Shown: positions 7,983 to 16,756 of the stretch, one piece after another | Layout: each line of letters starts with the position of its first letter | How positions within the stretch are numbered: the stretch's first letter is position 1 | Source: JAPPFW01 sp965231815 | Lineage (GTDB): Bacteria > Actinomycetota > Acidimicrobiia > Spongiisociales > Spongiisociaceae | DNA: 64,000 nucleotides | Reading direction: 5' to 3' | NCBI GenBank assembly: GCA_965231815.1 | Contig: OZ246890.1 | Coordinates: 1,240,001-1,304,000, forward strand | Notes under the pieces: model-generated | Database searches by the model: none | Told to the model about the DNA's origin: nothing | Seen by the model: the letters and a program-made list of their open reading frames with translations, nothing else | Made by a program: the position numbers and the translations under genes

Positions 7983-8203
7983 GAAGTGTCCCACCCTGGT
8001 TGCATAATGGTAGGTAGCCATATGCATCGCCGGTTCGGGTTGTTCGGTACCGAACGAACCGGGGCAGGGATCATCAAGTATGGACGGTTCGACCGTCTCC
8101 CCCCGACTACGGGGTTCGGCGGGTCGCGTTCGGGAACCTCGGAGGTGGTGGCGGGGGAGGGCCCCTTTACGGGCGACCGGCCCGGCGTTTTTCGCGTTCT
8201 GGA
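7983..8203 (+). repeat. Dispersed repeat family 1, copy B
   Basis: It matches 650-872 in the same orientation, including the exact GTTCGGTACCGAAC palindrome and the CGGCGTTTTTCGCGTTCT end; differences are mainly scattered substitutions. It lies between the IS110/MITE cluster and the 3' end of dnaB. The remaining ~100 bases to the dnaB stop show nothing I recognise. Confidence 0.75.
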
Positions 8204-8302
8204 CGCCCATGAGGCTGGATACCCATGAGGATTGTTGGGTGGCGGCACGAGCCATTCGAACCGAACCCCCGACTCAGGACAACTAGCGTCGCCGCTTCGG
8301 TG

Positions 8303-9682
8303 TTACGGATTAAGGGAGTTGGTGTATCCGTGGGGTAGGTTATCGAAGCGGGTGAACTTCTCGGCAAAGGTGGCTTTGACCTTACCGGTGGGTCCGGCTC
8401 TTTGCTTGGCGACGATGATTTCGGCTATGCCGCGTTCCTTGGAGTCCGGGTAGTGGTATTCGTCGCGGTAGATCATCAGAACTACATCGGCATCCTGCTC
8501 GATGGCGCCCGACTCGCGCAGGTCTCCGAGTTGCGGCCGCTTGTCTTGGCGAGCTTCGACCGCCCTGTTCAACTGCGAAACCGCGATAACCGGAACGTTT
8601 AGTTCCCGTGCCAACGACTTCAGGTTGAGGCTGATCTGGGCTATCTCTTGCTGGCGGTTTTCTCGTCCACGGCTATGCATCAACTGCATATAGTCCACTA
8701 CTACCAGTTCCAAACCTCCCTTACGTTTCAGGCGTCGACATTTAGATCGAATGTCACCCACCGTTCGGGAGCGTTCGTCGGCCAGGAGAGGTACCTTGTA
8801 GAGCCGGGCAGTGGCGTCTACTAATTGCGACCACATCCGGGTAGAGTCACCTCGCCCCAAGCCGGAACGCAACTTCATCGAGTCCACCCTCGCTTCCGAC
8901 CCCAACCAGCGATAGGCGATCTCGGTTGGGGACATCTCCATGGAGAAGTAGGCCACCGGTCCATGGTTGATGGCCACATGTGAGGCGATGTTCATTGCGA
9001 GGGCGCTCTTGCCCATGCCTGGTCGGCCGGCTACCACGATCAGGGTCGAGGGCTGGAGACCTCCCAGCTTTCGATCAAGGTCTACCAGACCAGTTGGTAG
9101 TCCCGTTACGTCTAGGCCCTCGGTCTCGACCTCCTCGAGCCGTTCCAGCACTTTCGACAAGAGACTTCCGAGCTCCTGCAATCCGTCACCAACCCGCTTC
9201 TCGGCCACTCCAAGCATGGTTTGCTCGGCCTCGTCGAGCACCGACTCAACCTCCGTATCCAGGTTGGTGGCCAACTCGGCGATTTTCCGGCTTGCATCCA
9301 GCATCCCACGCCGGAGAGCGTGCTCTTCCACGACTTCGATGTAGTAGTCGACATTCGCGGCGCTAGGTACCGCGTCCCAGAAGCCGACCACGAAGCCGGC
9401 TCCCCCGGCGCGTTCGAGGTCGTTCGCCCGGTGGAGTCGGTCCACCACCGTTACGGTGTCGATCGGCTGGTTTCCGTCATAGAGGCGGCGCATCGCGGCG
9501 AAAATCGTGCGATGGGCAGGAACGTAGAAGTCCTCCGCATCCAGACGGTCGAAGACCTCGTCGGCGGCGGTGGTGGAGCGCAACACGGCGCCTATCACCG
9601 ATTCTTCCGCCTCGGCGCTGTGGGGTGGTACCAGGCGTTCACTAGGTAGCACCGGGCGAGGCGCCCGTTCGGCTATGGTCAT
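8303..9682 (-). CDS. dnaB: Replicative DNA helicase DnaB
   Basis: The 459-residue protein has the N-terminal primase-binding domain (PPHSAEAEESVIGAVL, about 19-34), a linker, and the RecA-like C-terminal domain with Walker A GRPGMGKS at about 219-226, a Walker B strand LELVVVDYMQLM, and the SQLNRAVEARQDKRP arginine-finger region. It unwinds DNA at the replication fork as a hexamer. No intein interrupts it. It follows rplI on the same strand after a 328-base gap, the conserved rpsF-ssb-rpsR-rplI-dnaB order, so it may have its own promoter in that gap. Confidence 0.96.
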   Translation of the reverse strand: MTIAERAPRPVLPSERLVPPHSAEAEESVIGAVLRSTTAADEVFDRLDAEDFYVPAHRTIFAAMRRLYDGNQPIDTVTVVDRLHRANDLERAGGAGFVVGFWDAVPSAANVDYYIEVVEEHALRRGMLDASRKIAELATNLDTEVESVLDEAEQTMLGVAEKRVGDGLQELGSLLSKVLERLEEVETEGLDVTGLPTGLVDLDRKLGGLQPSTLIVVAGRPGMGKSALAMNIASHVAINHGPVAYFSMEMSPTEIAYRWLGSEARVDSMKLRSGLGRGDSTRMWSQLVDATARLYKVPLLADERSRTVGDIRSKCRRLKRKGGLELVVVDYMQLMHSRGRENRQQEIAQISLNLKSLARELNVPVIAVSQLNRAVEARQDKRPQLGDLRESGAIEQDADVVLMIYRDEYHYPDSKERGIAEIIVAKQRAGPTGKVKATFAEKFTRFDNLPHGYTNSLNP

Positions 9683-10010
9683 GCCCGCACTCCCTTACCG
9701 GCTTCTCTCAGTTTGACGTTGTCCATCCGGCCAACCGGTCCTCCCTTTGCCGTACATCCTTAAGAATGCCATGAAAGTGTGACAATTCTTCGCCGTTCCA
9801 TCCGCACCTCATCCGAGACGGCGCGACCGCTCAGGTGCTTGCCGAGGGAAAGCGAAAACCAATCAGGGGAAGGACGGGGAGCGTCTAAACCACTAGTTGA
9901 TTACCGAATATGATAAGCCCTTCCGGAGCCGTCCGATGCCATGCCTGACACCGGGATTTGCCGTTCTCCCGGGAAACCATGTTTTGCGGCTGCGCCGGAC
10001 CAACGGACTT
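9683..10010. other. Gap between rplI and dnaB
   Basis: These 328 bases hold no open frame I can support. A CCCGGGA-type inverted repeat lies near 9952-9977, soon after the rplI stop in the direction of transcription, and could act on rplI mRNA. No strong -35/-10 pair for dnaB stands out. Confidence 0.4.
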
Positions 10011-10457
10011 TCAGGCTGGTATCACGTCCAGAATCAGCCGTGATTCGACCTCTTTGTGAAGAGTCAGCTTTACTTCATGAAACCCGATCATCTTGATGGG
10101 CGCCGGTAGGGAGATCATCTTCCGTTCCAGCGTTATCTGTGACAGGCTGCGAACCGCGTCGATCACTTCCGATACTCCGATCGACCCGAACAGGCGGCCC
10201 TGAGCGGTGGCCTGCGCCGCAATGACGATCCGGGTTTCCGCTAGCTGCCGTTGCAGATCGGTGGCTGCTTTGAGCTCACGTCTGCGGCTCGCCTCCTTGA
10301 CCCTCCGGGTCTCCTCGATCTGGTTGATAGCTCCCGTAGTTGCTTTAGTAGCCAAACCCTGCGGAAGGAGAAAGTTCCGTCCGTAGCCGTTCGCCACGTC
10401 GACGACGGCTCCTTTGGCGCCCAACTCCGGGACGTCGGTTGTCAGGATGAGCCTCAT
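10011..10457 (-). CDS. rplI: 50S ribosomal protein L9
   Basis: The 148-residue product has the L9 N-terminal signature (LILTTDVPELGAKGAVVDVANGYGRNFLLPQGLA), a long connecting helix rich in Arg, Lys and Glu, and a C-terminal 23S rRNA-binding domain. Length is standard. Its ATG overlaps the TGA of rpsR (ATGA), so the two are translationally coupled in the ribosomal cluster. Confidence 0.96.
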   Translation of the reverse strand: MRLILTTDVPELGAKGAVVDVANGYGRNFLLPQGLATKATTGAINQIEETRRVKEASRRRELKAATDLQRQLAETRIVIAAQATAQGRLFGSIGVSEVIDAVRSLSQITLERKMISLPAPIKMIGFHEVKLTLHKEVESRLILDVIPA

Positions 10458-10738
10458 CTCTGATTGTTCGTGTAGGGGAGCAACGCCATCTCTCGGGCAT
10501 TCTTGACGGCGATAGCCACTTTCCGCTGGTACTGGGTACAGGCGCCGGTTACGCGACGGGAACGTATCTTGCCGCGGTCCGAGACGAAACGCCGCAAGAC
10601 GGCTAGGTCTTTGTAGTCGACGTACGGAACCCGGGTGTTGTCACACGTCATCTGACCGCAGCCCGGGCAGGGGCGTTTGCGTACCGTCACAGAACCTCTG
10701 GGACGGCGACGACGCCTAGTCGGTGTTCTTCTTGCCAT
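10454..10738 (-). CDS. rpsR: 30S ribosomal protein S18
   Basis: The 94-residue product has the conserved YKDLAVLRRFVSDRGKIRSRRVTGAC core of S18. A basic N-terminal extension (about 20 residues) leads into CPGCGQMTC, whose cysteines, with the Cys in GACT, suggest a zinc-binding form of S18 rather than a cysteine-free one. It binds S6 in the platform of the 30S subunit and lies between ssb and rplI as usual. Confidence 0.95.
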   Translation of the reverse strand: MARRTPTRRRRRPRGSVTVRKRPCPGCGQMTCDNTRVPYVDYKDLAVLRRFVSDRGKIRSRRVTGACTQYQRKVAIAVKNAREMALLPYTNNQR

Positions 10739-10753
10739 GTCCTCCCACTCCTT

Positions 10754-11209
10754 CTAGAAGGGGGCCTCGTCCGGCCCGTAGGATTCACGGGCTACCGGAC
10801 CCGCAGGTCGGGCTGCCCGCCTTCCGCCGCCCCAGTTCTCACCGCCTCGTCGGGGAGTCCGCACCACCGATGCGGTCGCCCAGCGAAGGCTGGGGCCTAT
10901 CTCGTCTATCGAAATCTCGACCATGGATCGCCGATCTCCATCCTGTGTTTCCCATGAGCGCTGGTTGAGTCGCCCGGTCACGATCACACGAGAGCCTTTT
11001 TGCAGCGACTCCGACACGTTCTCGGCCAGTTCTCTCCAGCATGTGCCATTAAAAAAGGAGGTCTCTTCCTCCCACTTATTGGTGTTCCGGTTCATCCACC
11101 GGCGGTTGACCGCCATGCTGATCTTTGCCATCGCAACACCCGAGGGAGTAAACCTCAACTCGGGATCCTGCGTCAGGTTGCCTATCAATGTCACCGTGTT
11201 GTCGGGCAT
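10754..11209 (-). CDS. ssb: Single-stranded DNA-binding protein
   Basis: The 151-residue product has an OB fold at about residues 1-108 (NTVTLIGNLTQDPELRFTPSG, SFFNGTCWRELAENV, KGSRVIVTGRLNQRSWE). A Gly/Arg-rich linker follows, ending in DEAPF, a variant of the acidic DDxPF tail that recruits replication and repair proteins. It protects single strands at the replication fork. Its place between rpsF and rpsR supports it being the main chromosomal SSB. Confidence 0.95.
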   Translation of the reverse strand: MPDNTVTLIGNLTQDPELRFTPSGVAMAKISMAVNRRWMNRNTNKWEEETSFFNGTCWRELAENVSESLQKGSRVIVTGRLNQRSWETQDGDRRSMVEISIDEIGPSLRWATASVVRTPRRGGENWGGGRRAARPAGPVARESYGPDEAPF

Positions 11210-11280
11210 GCGCTGCTACCTCTCGTGCTCGTCTTTGCTTGCTCGTGCCATTGCCCCGCTCTACCCGATATGTCTCGAAC

Positions 11281-11610
11281 CTACGCGTCCTGGTCAGAAT
11301 CGCTCCGGCCGTTTCCGGAAGGACCGGACTCCGGCCGGATGATTTTGAATCGCATGACGGTATCCGACAGGGTGAGAGCCCGGTTTAGCGCGGTGACATG
11401 GCGTGGCTCCCCATCGAACGTGAGTACCGTGTAGTAACCCTCCCGCGCCTTATCGATTTCGTAGGCCAGGCGGCGCTTGCCCCAGAAGTTCACATCCGAG
11501 ACCGATGCGCCTTCCTCCGTCAGGAACCGTTGCAGGATCTGGGACTGCCTGCGGGCGTCGTATTCGGCCAACTCGGGCCGGTGGATGGTCATCAATTCGT
11601 AAGTGCGCAT
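11281..11610 (-). CDS. rpsF: 30S ribosomal protein S6
   Basis: The 109-residue product has the S6 core (YELMTIHRPELAE, DVNFWGKRRLAYEIDKAREGYYTVLTFDG) and a short acidic tail (SDSDQDA) of the kind that can carry added glutamates in other bacteria. A near-perfect Shine-Dalgarno (AAGGAGGTGAT) ends about eight bases before ATG, fitting the first gene of a strongly translated operon. The promoter should lie in the 250 bases upstream, but I could not single one out. Confidence 0.95.
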   Translation of the reverse strand: MRTYELMTIHRPELAEYDARRQSQILQRFLTEEGASVSDVNFWGKRRLAYEIDKAREGYYTVLTFDGEPRHVTALNRALTLSDTVMRFKIIRPESGPSGNGRSDSDQDA

Positions 11611-11851
11611 AGGAGCGCATCACCTCCTTCGGACATCCCGACCGTGTTAGCTCACATCGAGAAGGCGCCTACCAAGGGCGCAGGATTGATTTCAGGGGGA
11701 ACCCGTATCATGCAGACATTGTGCACCAGGGCCAACCGCTATACTAGGGCCTTGTCCGCAAGAATGCATTATGGAGCCGTTCGGCGCATCAGATCCGGGT
11801 AAGCGGGCTTCCGGTCTGCGGGGTTGCCTTTCCGGTCTACGGGGCGCGGTG

Positions 11852-11857
11852 TAGCAT
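11852..11857 (+). promoter_or_regulatory. -10-like box TAGCAT at leaderless distance
   Basis: TAGCAT is followed by seven bases and then GTG at 11865. There is no Shine-Dalgarno sequence, so a leaderless mRNA is likely. Confidence 0.45.
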
Positions 11858-11864
11858 CCTTGCT

Positions 11865-12338
11865 GTGTTCGCGGAACTCAGATCACTACCCCTCGCTACC
11901 TGGCCGCGTGCAGCTCTTTTTTCGATCGGCGCCGCCGTCGTGATCGCGGTGCCGTCCGACTTGATCGACACCCCATTCTTTGGTCGACCGGTCGATACGA
12001 CGTGGATCGACTACGTGATACTTGGGATTACATCGGCCTTGATCGGGCTGATTTTCGCCATACGGCCCGAGCCCTCCGCCCCCGGAACCGCCTCGGAGTC
12101 GAAGGACCGCGACGATCGCAGAACTATCTGGAGCGGTTTGGTAGCGTTTCTTGCCGTTGGATGCCCGGTCTGCAATCAGGTGGTGGTCGCCCTGGTAGGG
12201 ACCTCCGGGGCTCTAGCCTGGTGGGCGCCGGTTCAGCCGGTGGTCGGCTTGCTGGCTGTCGCCTTGCTCGTCTACACGTTGCGTAGGCGTCTCCGGACCT
12301 TCAGGCTCACTTCCTGCCCCGTTCCTGCGCCTGGATAA
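11865..12338 (+). CDS. Four-helix membrane protein with GCPVCN motif
   Basis: The 157-residue product has about four hydrophobic segments (roughly 16-32, 46-66, 88-106, 120-139). A charged loop of about 20 residues (SESKDRDDRR) lies between the second and third. The third segment contains GCPVCNQVVVALVGTSGAL. A paired-cysteine CPVC motif in a small membrane protein could bind metal or form a redox pair, as in other small actinobacterial integral proteins, but I know no assigned function. The start is GTG, supported by the TAGCAT box seven bases upstream. It is transcribed away from rpsF and converges on the cyclotransferase gene. Confidence 0.65.
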   Translation: MFAELRSLPLATWPRAALFSIGAAVVIAVPSDLIDTPFFGRPVDTTWIDYVILGITSALIGLIFAIRPEPSAPGTASESKDRDDRRTIWSGLVAFLAVGCPVCNQVVVALVGTSGALAWWAPVQPVVGLLAVALLVYTLRRRLRTFRLTSCPVPAPG

Positions 12339-12376
12339 GCGAACGATCCGTACCGTGGCAGCGGTTCCGCCGCCGA

Positions 12377-13597
12377 CTACGGTTCCGTCGGGAGGAGAAC
12401 TTCGAAGATCTCCGGCCAGAGTTTCCCGGTTAGGTAGAGCACCTGGCGGTTAGGGTCGTACGCTATACCGTTCAGGACATCGATACCTTCGGTTGACGTT
12501 AGATGTTGCCGGAGAGCGGATCCATCAATGCGGGTGACTACCTGTCCGGTTATCGGGGAGATGACCATGATCTCGTCCGAAAGCCAGATGTTGGCGTAGA
12601 CCACATCCCCCACACATTCAAGCTCGTTGAGGTGATGGACCGGTTGATCTTCAAGGATGACTTCTACTTCACCGACAACCTCGAAGGTATCGAGATCTCG
12701 GAAGGCCAGTGTTGAAGATCCGTCGCTCATTACGAAGTGATCGGTGAAAGCACACAGGCCCCAGCCTTCCCCTTCGTAAGTGTATGTTCCGAGTGGTTCC
12801 AGGGTCTGCGTATCCCAGATAAAGGCGACACCCGCCTTCCAAGTCAGTTGCACGATCCGGTCACCCACTACCTCCAATCCTTCTCCGAAATAGTCGTTAT
12901 CCAGGGCTATCGATCGGAGGACCTCACCACTTACCGGATCGACGATACGGACCGAGGATCTGCCGTAGAGACCGGTGCTTTCATAGAAATGTCCATTACG
13001 AAACGCGAGCCCCTGCGTGAAGGCATCCGGGTCATGATCGTGTACGTCGACCACCGTGAGCTCAGATAGTGAAACGGACGCGGATCGAGGTTGTTCGAGG
13101 TCAGCTTGTGTCCCGGCGGTCGTGGTGGAATCGGTAGGCGCCGATGGGGTGGTCTCTTGAGCCACCTGAGTGACGTCGACAGTTGAGGTCGGCCGGGCCG
13201 CTTCAGCGATTCGGTCTTCGGAAACAGGTTGTGTCGGGGGTGGTCGGGGAAGGGTTGTTCGAGGAGGGGCGGCGGTCGTGGTGGAATCGGTAGGCGCCGG
13301 TGGGGTGGTCTCTTGAGCCACCTGAGTGACGTTGACAGTTGAGGTCGGCCGGGCCGCTTCAGCGATTCGGTTTTCGGAAACAGGTTGTGTCGGGGGTGGT
13401 CGGGGAAGGGTTGTTCGAGGAGGGGCGACGGTCGTGGTGGTTGGTGCTTCCGCCGGTTCCGTAGGCTGGAACCTGGTGGTGGAAGACTCGGTGGACGGAA
13501 GCGCCGAACAGGAGGATAGACCGAGGTAAAGAGCCAAGATGACTACCCCGACCAGTTTCTCCCTACTCGCCGGTACCTCCCCGGCTACCGCATCCAC
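12377..13597 (-). CDS. Glutaminyl-peptide cyclotransferase, lipoprotein with Pro/Thr-rich repeats
   Basis: The 406-residue product has a signal sequence with a lipobox (LGLSSC, Cys30), so it is likely anchored outside the membrane. Residues ~50-170 form a Pro/Thr-rich linker containing two almost identical 52-residue units (PPRTTLPRPPPTQPVSE...). Residues ~180-406 form the beta-propeller of plant-type glutaminyl cyclotransferases (DPDAFTQGLAF, STGLYGRSSVR, ELECVGDVVYANIW, LNGIAYD). These enzymes convert N-terminal glutamine to pyroglutamate. The start is GTG without a visible ribosome-binding site, 13 bases after the GPP34 stop, so the pair is probably co-transcribed. Confidence 0.85.
   Translation of the reverse strand: MDAVAGEVPASREKLVGVVILALYLGLSSCSALPSTESSTTRFQPTEPAEAPTTTTVAPPRTTLPRPPPTQPVSENRIAEAARPTSTVNVTQVAQETTPPAPTDSTTTAAPPRTTLPRPPPTQPVSEDRIAEAARPTSTVDVTQVAQETTPSAPTDSTTTAGTQADLEQPRSASVSLSELTVVDVHDHDPDAFTQGLAFRNGHFYESTGLYGRSSVRIVDPVSGEVLRSIALDNDYFGEGLEVVGDRIVQLTWKAGVAFIWDTQTLEPLGTYTYEGEGWGLCAFTDHFVMSDGSSTLAFRDLDTFEVVGEVEVILEDQPVHHLNELECVGDVVYANIWLSDEIMVISPITGQVVTRIDGSALRQHLTSTEGIDVLNGIAYDPNRQVLYLTGKLWPEIFEVLLPTEP
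13114..13425. repeat. Two tandem 156-bp direct repeats inside the cyclotransferase gene
   Basis: Units 13114-13269 and 13270-13425 differ at only a few positions, and a third unit starts (13426 on) then diverges. The period is 156 bases, or 52 codons, so copy number can change without shifting the frame. They encode the extracellular Pro/Thr-rich linker. Confidence 0.9.
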
Positions 13598-13610
13598 GAA
13601 GGAGCAGAGG

Positions 13611-14252
13611 TCAGTAGATCATCGCCGATGCGATCGACACTTCGATGTCATGGATTGCTTGGGATACGGCTTGGCCGATCAGATCCAGTTTCCTTACCTG
13701 ATCGATACGCGCCGCGGCCTGGTCCAATTCCCGCCTGGAGAGGATCTGGCGGAACAGCCCGCAGTCGTCGGCGAGGCATAGAATTACCACATCGCGGGGA
13801 TCCGGGATCTCGTCACTGAACAGTACGCCCATGATCCGCAACTTCACCTCACGCTCGGCCTTGCCGTCGATAATCGGGTATCGCCTTGATCTGAAGACCC
13901 AAAGTAAACGATCTTCCTGGCGTTCGAGGACACCTCGTTCCACCAGTCTCGATAGGGCGCCTTCCCGTATCTCGTCAGCGCTCTGGACAGTGTGCTCTAC
14001 CCAGAACCTGGCGTCCCGTTTCTCTCCCACGGCGATCTCCGCCAAGGTCGGGTCGAGCAGACTGTCACCGAGAGGAGTGGAGTCCACCAGGATCAAGTGT
14101 TCGAGGTCCGTATCGATGCGATTGGACATGGCAAGATCCATGAGGACGGCGCCGGCGATCGCCCGATCCATTGCCAATCTAGAGACAGGGACGAACTTGC
14201 CGTCCTCGTCGCGCAGCAGAAGAAGGATGATCTCCTCGACGAATGTGAGCAT
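13611..14252 (-). CDS. GPP34 (Golgi phosphoprotein 3-like) family protein
   Basis: The 213-residue product matches the GPP34 fold: EEIILLLLRDEDGKF at the N-terminus, AGAVLMDLAMSNRI, LVERGVLERQEDRLLWVFRSRRYPI and a long C-terminal helical part. Eukaryotic relatives bind phosphatidylinositol-4-phosphate; the bacterial forms, common in actinobacteria, have no settled role. GGAGG lies six bases upstream of ATG. It lies directly upstream of the lipoprotein cyclotransferase gene, which may hint at an envelope link, but this is only context. Confidence 0.8.
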   Translation of the reverse strand: MLTFVEEIILLLLRDEDGKFVPVSRLAMDRAIAGAVLMDLAMSNRIDTDLEHLILVDSTPLGDSLLDPTLAEIAVGEKRDARFWVEHTVQSADEIREGALSRLVERGVLERQEDRLLWVFRSRRYPIIDGKAEREVKLRIMGVLFSDEIPDPRDVVILCLADDCGLFRQILSRRELDQAAARIDQVRKLDLIGQAVSQAIHDIEVSIASAMIY

Positions 14253-14282
14253 TGTTCCTCCAACCTCGGTCGCGTACCCTCC

Positions 14283-14392
14283 GAGAAGGGTGTTAGGAAA
14301 ATCGTTTATCGGGTTCGTACCCTGTTAACAGCGCACATACTACGCGGTTTGCCGGACTGCGAACACCCACTAAATCATTTCTCGGTACCCCC
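14283..14392 (+). repeat. Diverged copy of the TA-flanked MITE-like family
   Basis: The left end GAGAAGGGTGTTAGGAAAA and the right end CATTTCTCGGTACCCCC are degenerate versions of the family's ends. The block GCGGTTTGCCGGACTGCGAACACCC is shared with the copies at 3001 and 16757. It lies between GPP34 and the acyl-CoA dehydrogenase, which diverge. Confidence 0.5.
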
Positions 14393-14538
14393 ATATCATA
14401 CCGCCGGTGGGCCGACTGTCCGAACGTGGCAAGGGTTGGGCGCAAGCGGCCGTCTACTTTTCGTGAACCGCCCCGGTGTCGGGGGAGCATGGATAGTTAG
14501 GCCCGCTAACGTTCGCTCGCGGAGTTGGAGGCGGCAAG

Positions 14539-15765
14539 TTGGATTTCGAACTTTCACCGAAAGTGCAGCGGCTACAGGACGAACTGGGCCGGTTCATGGA
14601 GGAGCGTGTCTACCCCGCCGAGGAGACCTACACGGCGCAGATGGCCGATGCATCCGATCCCCACCATCATCCACCGATCCTGGAGGATCTCAAGAGGGAG
14701 GCGCGGTCCAGAGGACTATGGAACCTGTTCCTGTCCGACCGGGAGTTGGGGGCCGGGCTTTCTGTCCTTGAATACGCGCCGTTGGCTGAGATAACGGGCC
14801 GTAGCCCCGACTTGGCCCCGGAGGCGCTTAACTGCGCAGCTCCCGATACCGGCAACATGGAAACTCTTCATATGTTCGGAACCGAAGAGCAAAAAAGGCG
14901 CTGGCTCATGCCACTGCTGGACGGGACCATCCGTTCTTGCATCTCTATGACCGAACCTGACGTCGCTTCGTCGGATCCGCGCAATATCAAGACCAGAATC
15001 CGTGTTGACGGGGATGAGCTGGTCGTCGCGGGCCGGAAGTGGTTTTCCACAGGCGCGGCCAGCCCGCGGTGCCGGGTAGCGTTGGTTATGGGGGTGACCG
15101 ATCCGGACGGCCACCCTTACCGCCGGCAGAGCTTGGTGTTGGTTCCGATGGATACTCCGGGGGTCGAGATCGAACACAGTTCTCCGATTTTCGGCTATCA
15201 GGAGAGGGGAGGCCACGCCACTATCCACTTCGACAACGTGCGCGTCCCCGCTTCGAACCTGCTGGGGGAGAGAGGCGCCGGGTTCGCGGTTGCCCAGGCC
15301 CGTTTGGGGCCGGGCAGGATTCACCACTGCATGCGGGCCATCGGGATGGCCGAGCGGGCTTTCGAGATGATGTGCTCCCGGGCGAAGGCGCGGGAGACGT
15401 TCGGTTTAACGCTGGCGGGTCACGGTGTGGTGCAGGATTGGGTGGCCGAGTCCCGCATCCTGATCGAACAGGCACGCCTGCTGGTGCTCAAGACAGCGTG
15501 GATGATCGACAATGTCGGGGTCAAGTCGGCTCGTATCGAGATCTCGGCCATAAAGGTGGCTGTTCCCAGGATGGCCAAGTCGGTTCTGGACCGCGCCATT
15601 CAGGTCTTCGGCGCCGCGGGCGTGTCCGACAGCTTCCCCCTGGCCAGGCTCTATGCCCAGGTGAGAGCATTACAGATCGTCGACGGTCCCGATGAGGTCC
15701 ATATCCGGGCTGTGGCTCGTAGGGAGTTGGCCCGTCACCAACCGGGCTACCAAACACAGATCTAG
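14539..15765 (+). CDS. Acyl-CoA dehydrogenase family protein
   Basis: The 408-residue flavoprotein follows the ACAD order: helical N-terminal domain, the middle beta domain with CISMTEPDVASSDP and GRKWFSTGA (FAD contacts), and a C-terminal helical bundle ending with QIVDGPDEVHIRAVARREL. The DGPDEVH form and the overall sequence resemble ACAD10/11-like enzymes rather than MCAD. It should oxidise an acyl-CoA at the alpha-beta bond and pass electrons to ETF; the EtfD-like protein at 49.4 kb could be the membrane acceptor. TTG at 14539 is chosen because GGAGG lies about nine bases upstream and no other start fits. Confidence 0.85.
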   Translation: MDFELSPKVQRLQDELGRFMEERVYPAEETYTAQMADASDPHHHPPILEDLKREARSRGLWNLFLSDRELGAGLSVLEYAPLAEITGRSPDLAPEALNCAAPDTGNMETLHMFGTEEQKRRWLMPLLDGTIRSCISMTEPDVASSDPRNIKTRIRVDGDELVVAGRKWFSTGAASPRCRVALVMGVTDPDGHPYRRQSLVLVPMDTPGVEIEHSSPIFGYQERGGHATIHFDNVRVPASNLLGERGAGFAVAQARLGPGRIHHCMRAIGMAERAFEMMCSRAKARETFGLTLAGHGVVQDWVAESRILIEQARLLVLKTAWMIDNVGVKSARIEISAIKVAVPRMAKSVLDRAIQVFGAAGVSDSFPLARLYAQVRALQIVDGPDEVHIRAVARRELARHQPGYQTQI

Positions 15766-15825
15766 GCCCTCGCGGTCTGGGGACGCAGCCCCGGGTTGAC
15801 TGATCGTGGTTAGCCTCTACTGATC

Positions 15826-16716
15826 ATGGAGAGCATTACAGGCCTTGTTTCCGAGAACGCCTTGAACCTCGGGTTGAGCCTTTTCTTCCTGGTCCTGATT
15901 TTCGCGGTCCGCTACCTGGTGATACGCACTGTGACGGCGCGGCTTCAGGACAAGCAAACCGCCTTCAGAGCCCGCAAACTATCCTTCTACGTTTCGGTAG
16001 GCCTGCTATTGCTGGTGCTGGGTTTCATCTGGACCTCTCAGTTGACCGCAGCGGGTTCCTTCCTCGGAATCTTTTCCGCCGGTGTTGCGATCGCTCTCTC
16101 CGACGTGCTGAAGAATATGGCCGGATGGGTCTTGATCATGTTGCGCCGACCTTTCAAGGTGGGCGACCGGATCGAAATCGGCGCGCACGCCGGCGATGTG
16201 ATCGATATCGGCCTTTTCAGGTTCAGCCTTCAGGAGATCCGGAACTGGGTAGATGCCGATCAGACGACCGGGAGGATCCTCCACATTCCCAACGGAATGG
16301 TATTCATAGAGCCGCTAGCGAACTTCACCGAAGCCGCCCCTTACATTTGGCACGAGATTCCGGTCACGGTCACCTTCGAAAGCGACTGGGGGGAGGCTCG
16401 GGAGTTGGTGCAGCGGGTCGTTGACCATTACGCGCTCGATCCGGAGGAGGAGGCGGCGATCAGGGAACTGGAGAAAGGGGTCAATCAGTACTCCGGCATC
16501 TACCGCGGCCTGGCCCCCTCGGTGTATGTGGAGGCTATCGATTTCGGGGTTACTGTGACCGGGCGGTTGCTCGTCAGGGCTCAGGAGCGACGGCTTGCGA
16601 CCTCTCGGATCTGGCAGGACCTTCTTGCGGAACTTGAGGCGGCGAGGCAGGTCGAACTGGCCTACCCCACCACCCGGTTCTTCAGAGCGGACCTGGAGGG
16701 AAGGGGGCCGGGCTAA
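15826..16716 (+). CDS. Small-conductance mechanosensitive channel, MscS family
   Basis: The 296-residue product has an N-terminal helix (ALNLGLSLFFLVLIFAV), a second (LSFYVSVGLLLLVLGF), and the pore-lining helix GSFLGIFSAGVAIALSDVLKNMAGWVLI followed by the MscS core RPFKVGDRIEIG, then a cytoplasmic beta domain. Its pore helix is close to the Gly/Ala-packed TM3 of MscS. It releases solutes on sudden osmotic down-shift. It stands alone on this strand, 60 bases after the acyl-CoA dehydrogenase. Confidence 0.9.
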   Translation: MESITGLVSENALNLGLSLFFLVLIFAVRYLVIRTVTARLQDKQTAFRARKLSFYVSVGLLLLVLGFIWTSQLTAAGSFLGIFSAGVAIALSDVLKNMAGWVLIMLRRPFKVGDRIEIGAHAGDVIDIGLFRFSLQEIRNWVDADQTTGRILHIPNGMVFIEPLANFTEAAPYIWHEIPVTVTFESDWGEARELVQRVVDHYALDPEEEAAIRELEKGVNQYSGIYRGLAPSVYVEAIDFGVTVTGRLLVRAQERRLATSRIWQDLLAELEAARQVELAYPTTRFFRADLEGRGPG

Positions 16717-16756
16717 TCAGGTTCCCGTTCCCGGTTGAGCGCGGCGGCGGATCCCC

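Noticed and set aside
11719..11748. Possible promoter TTGTGC-N15-TATACT upstream of 11865
   Set aside because: The spacer is too short, it lies over 100 bases from the gene, and a better-placed TAGCAT box exists at the start.
13114..13425. Possible CRISPR array
   Set aside because: The repeats are 156 bases, directly adjacent without spacers, and encode protein in frame.
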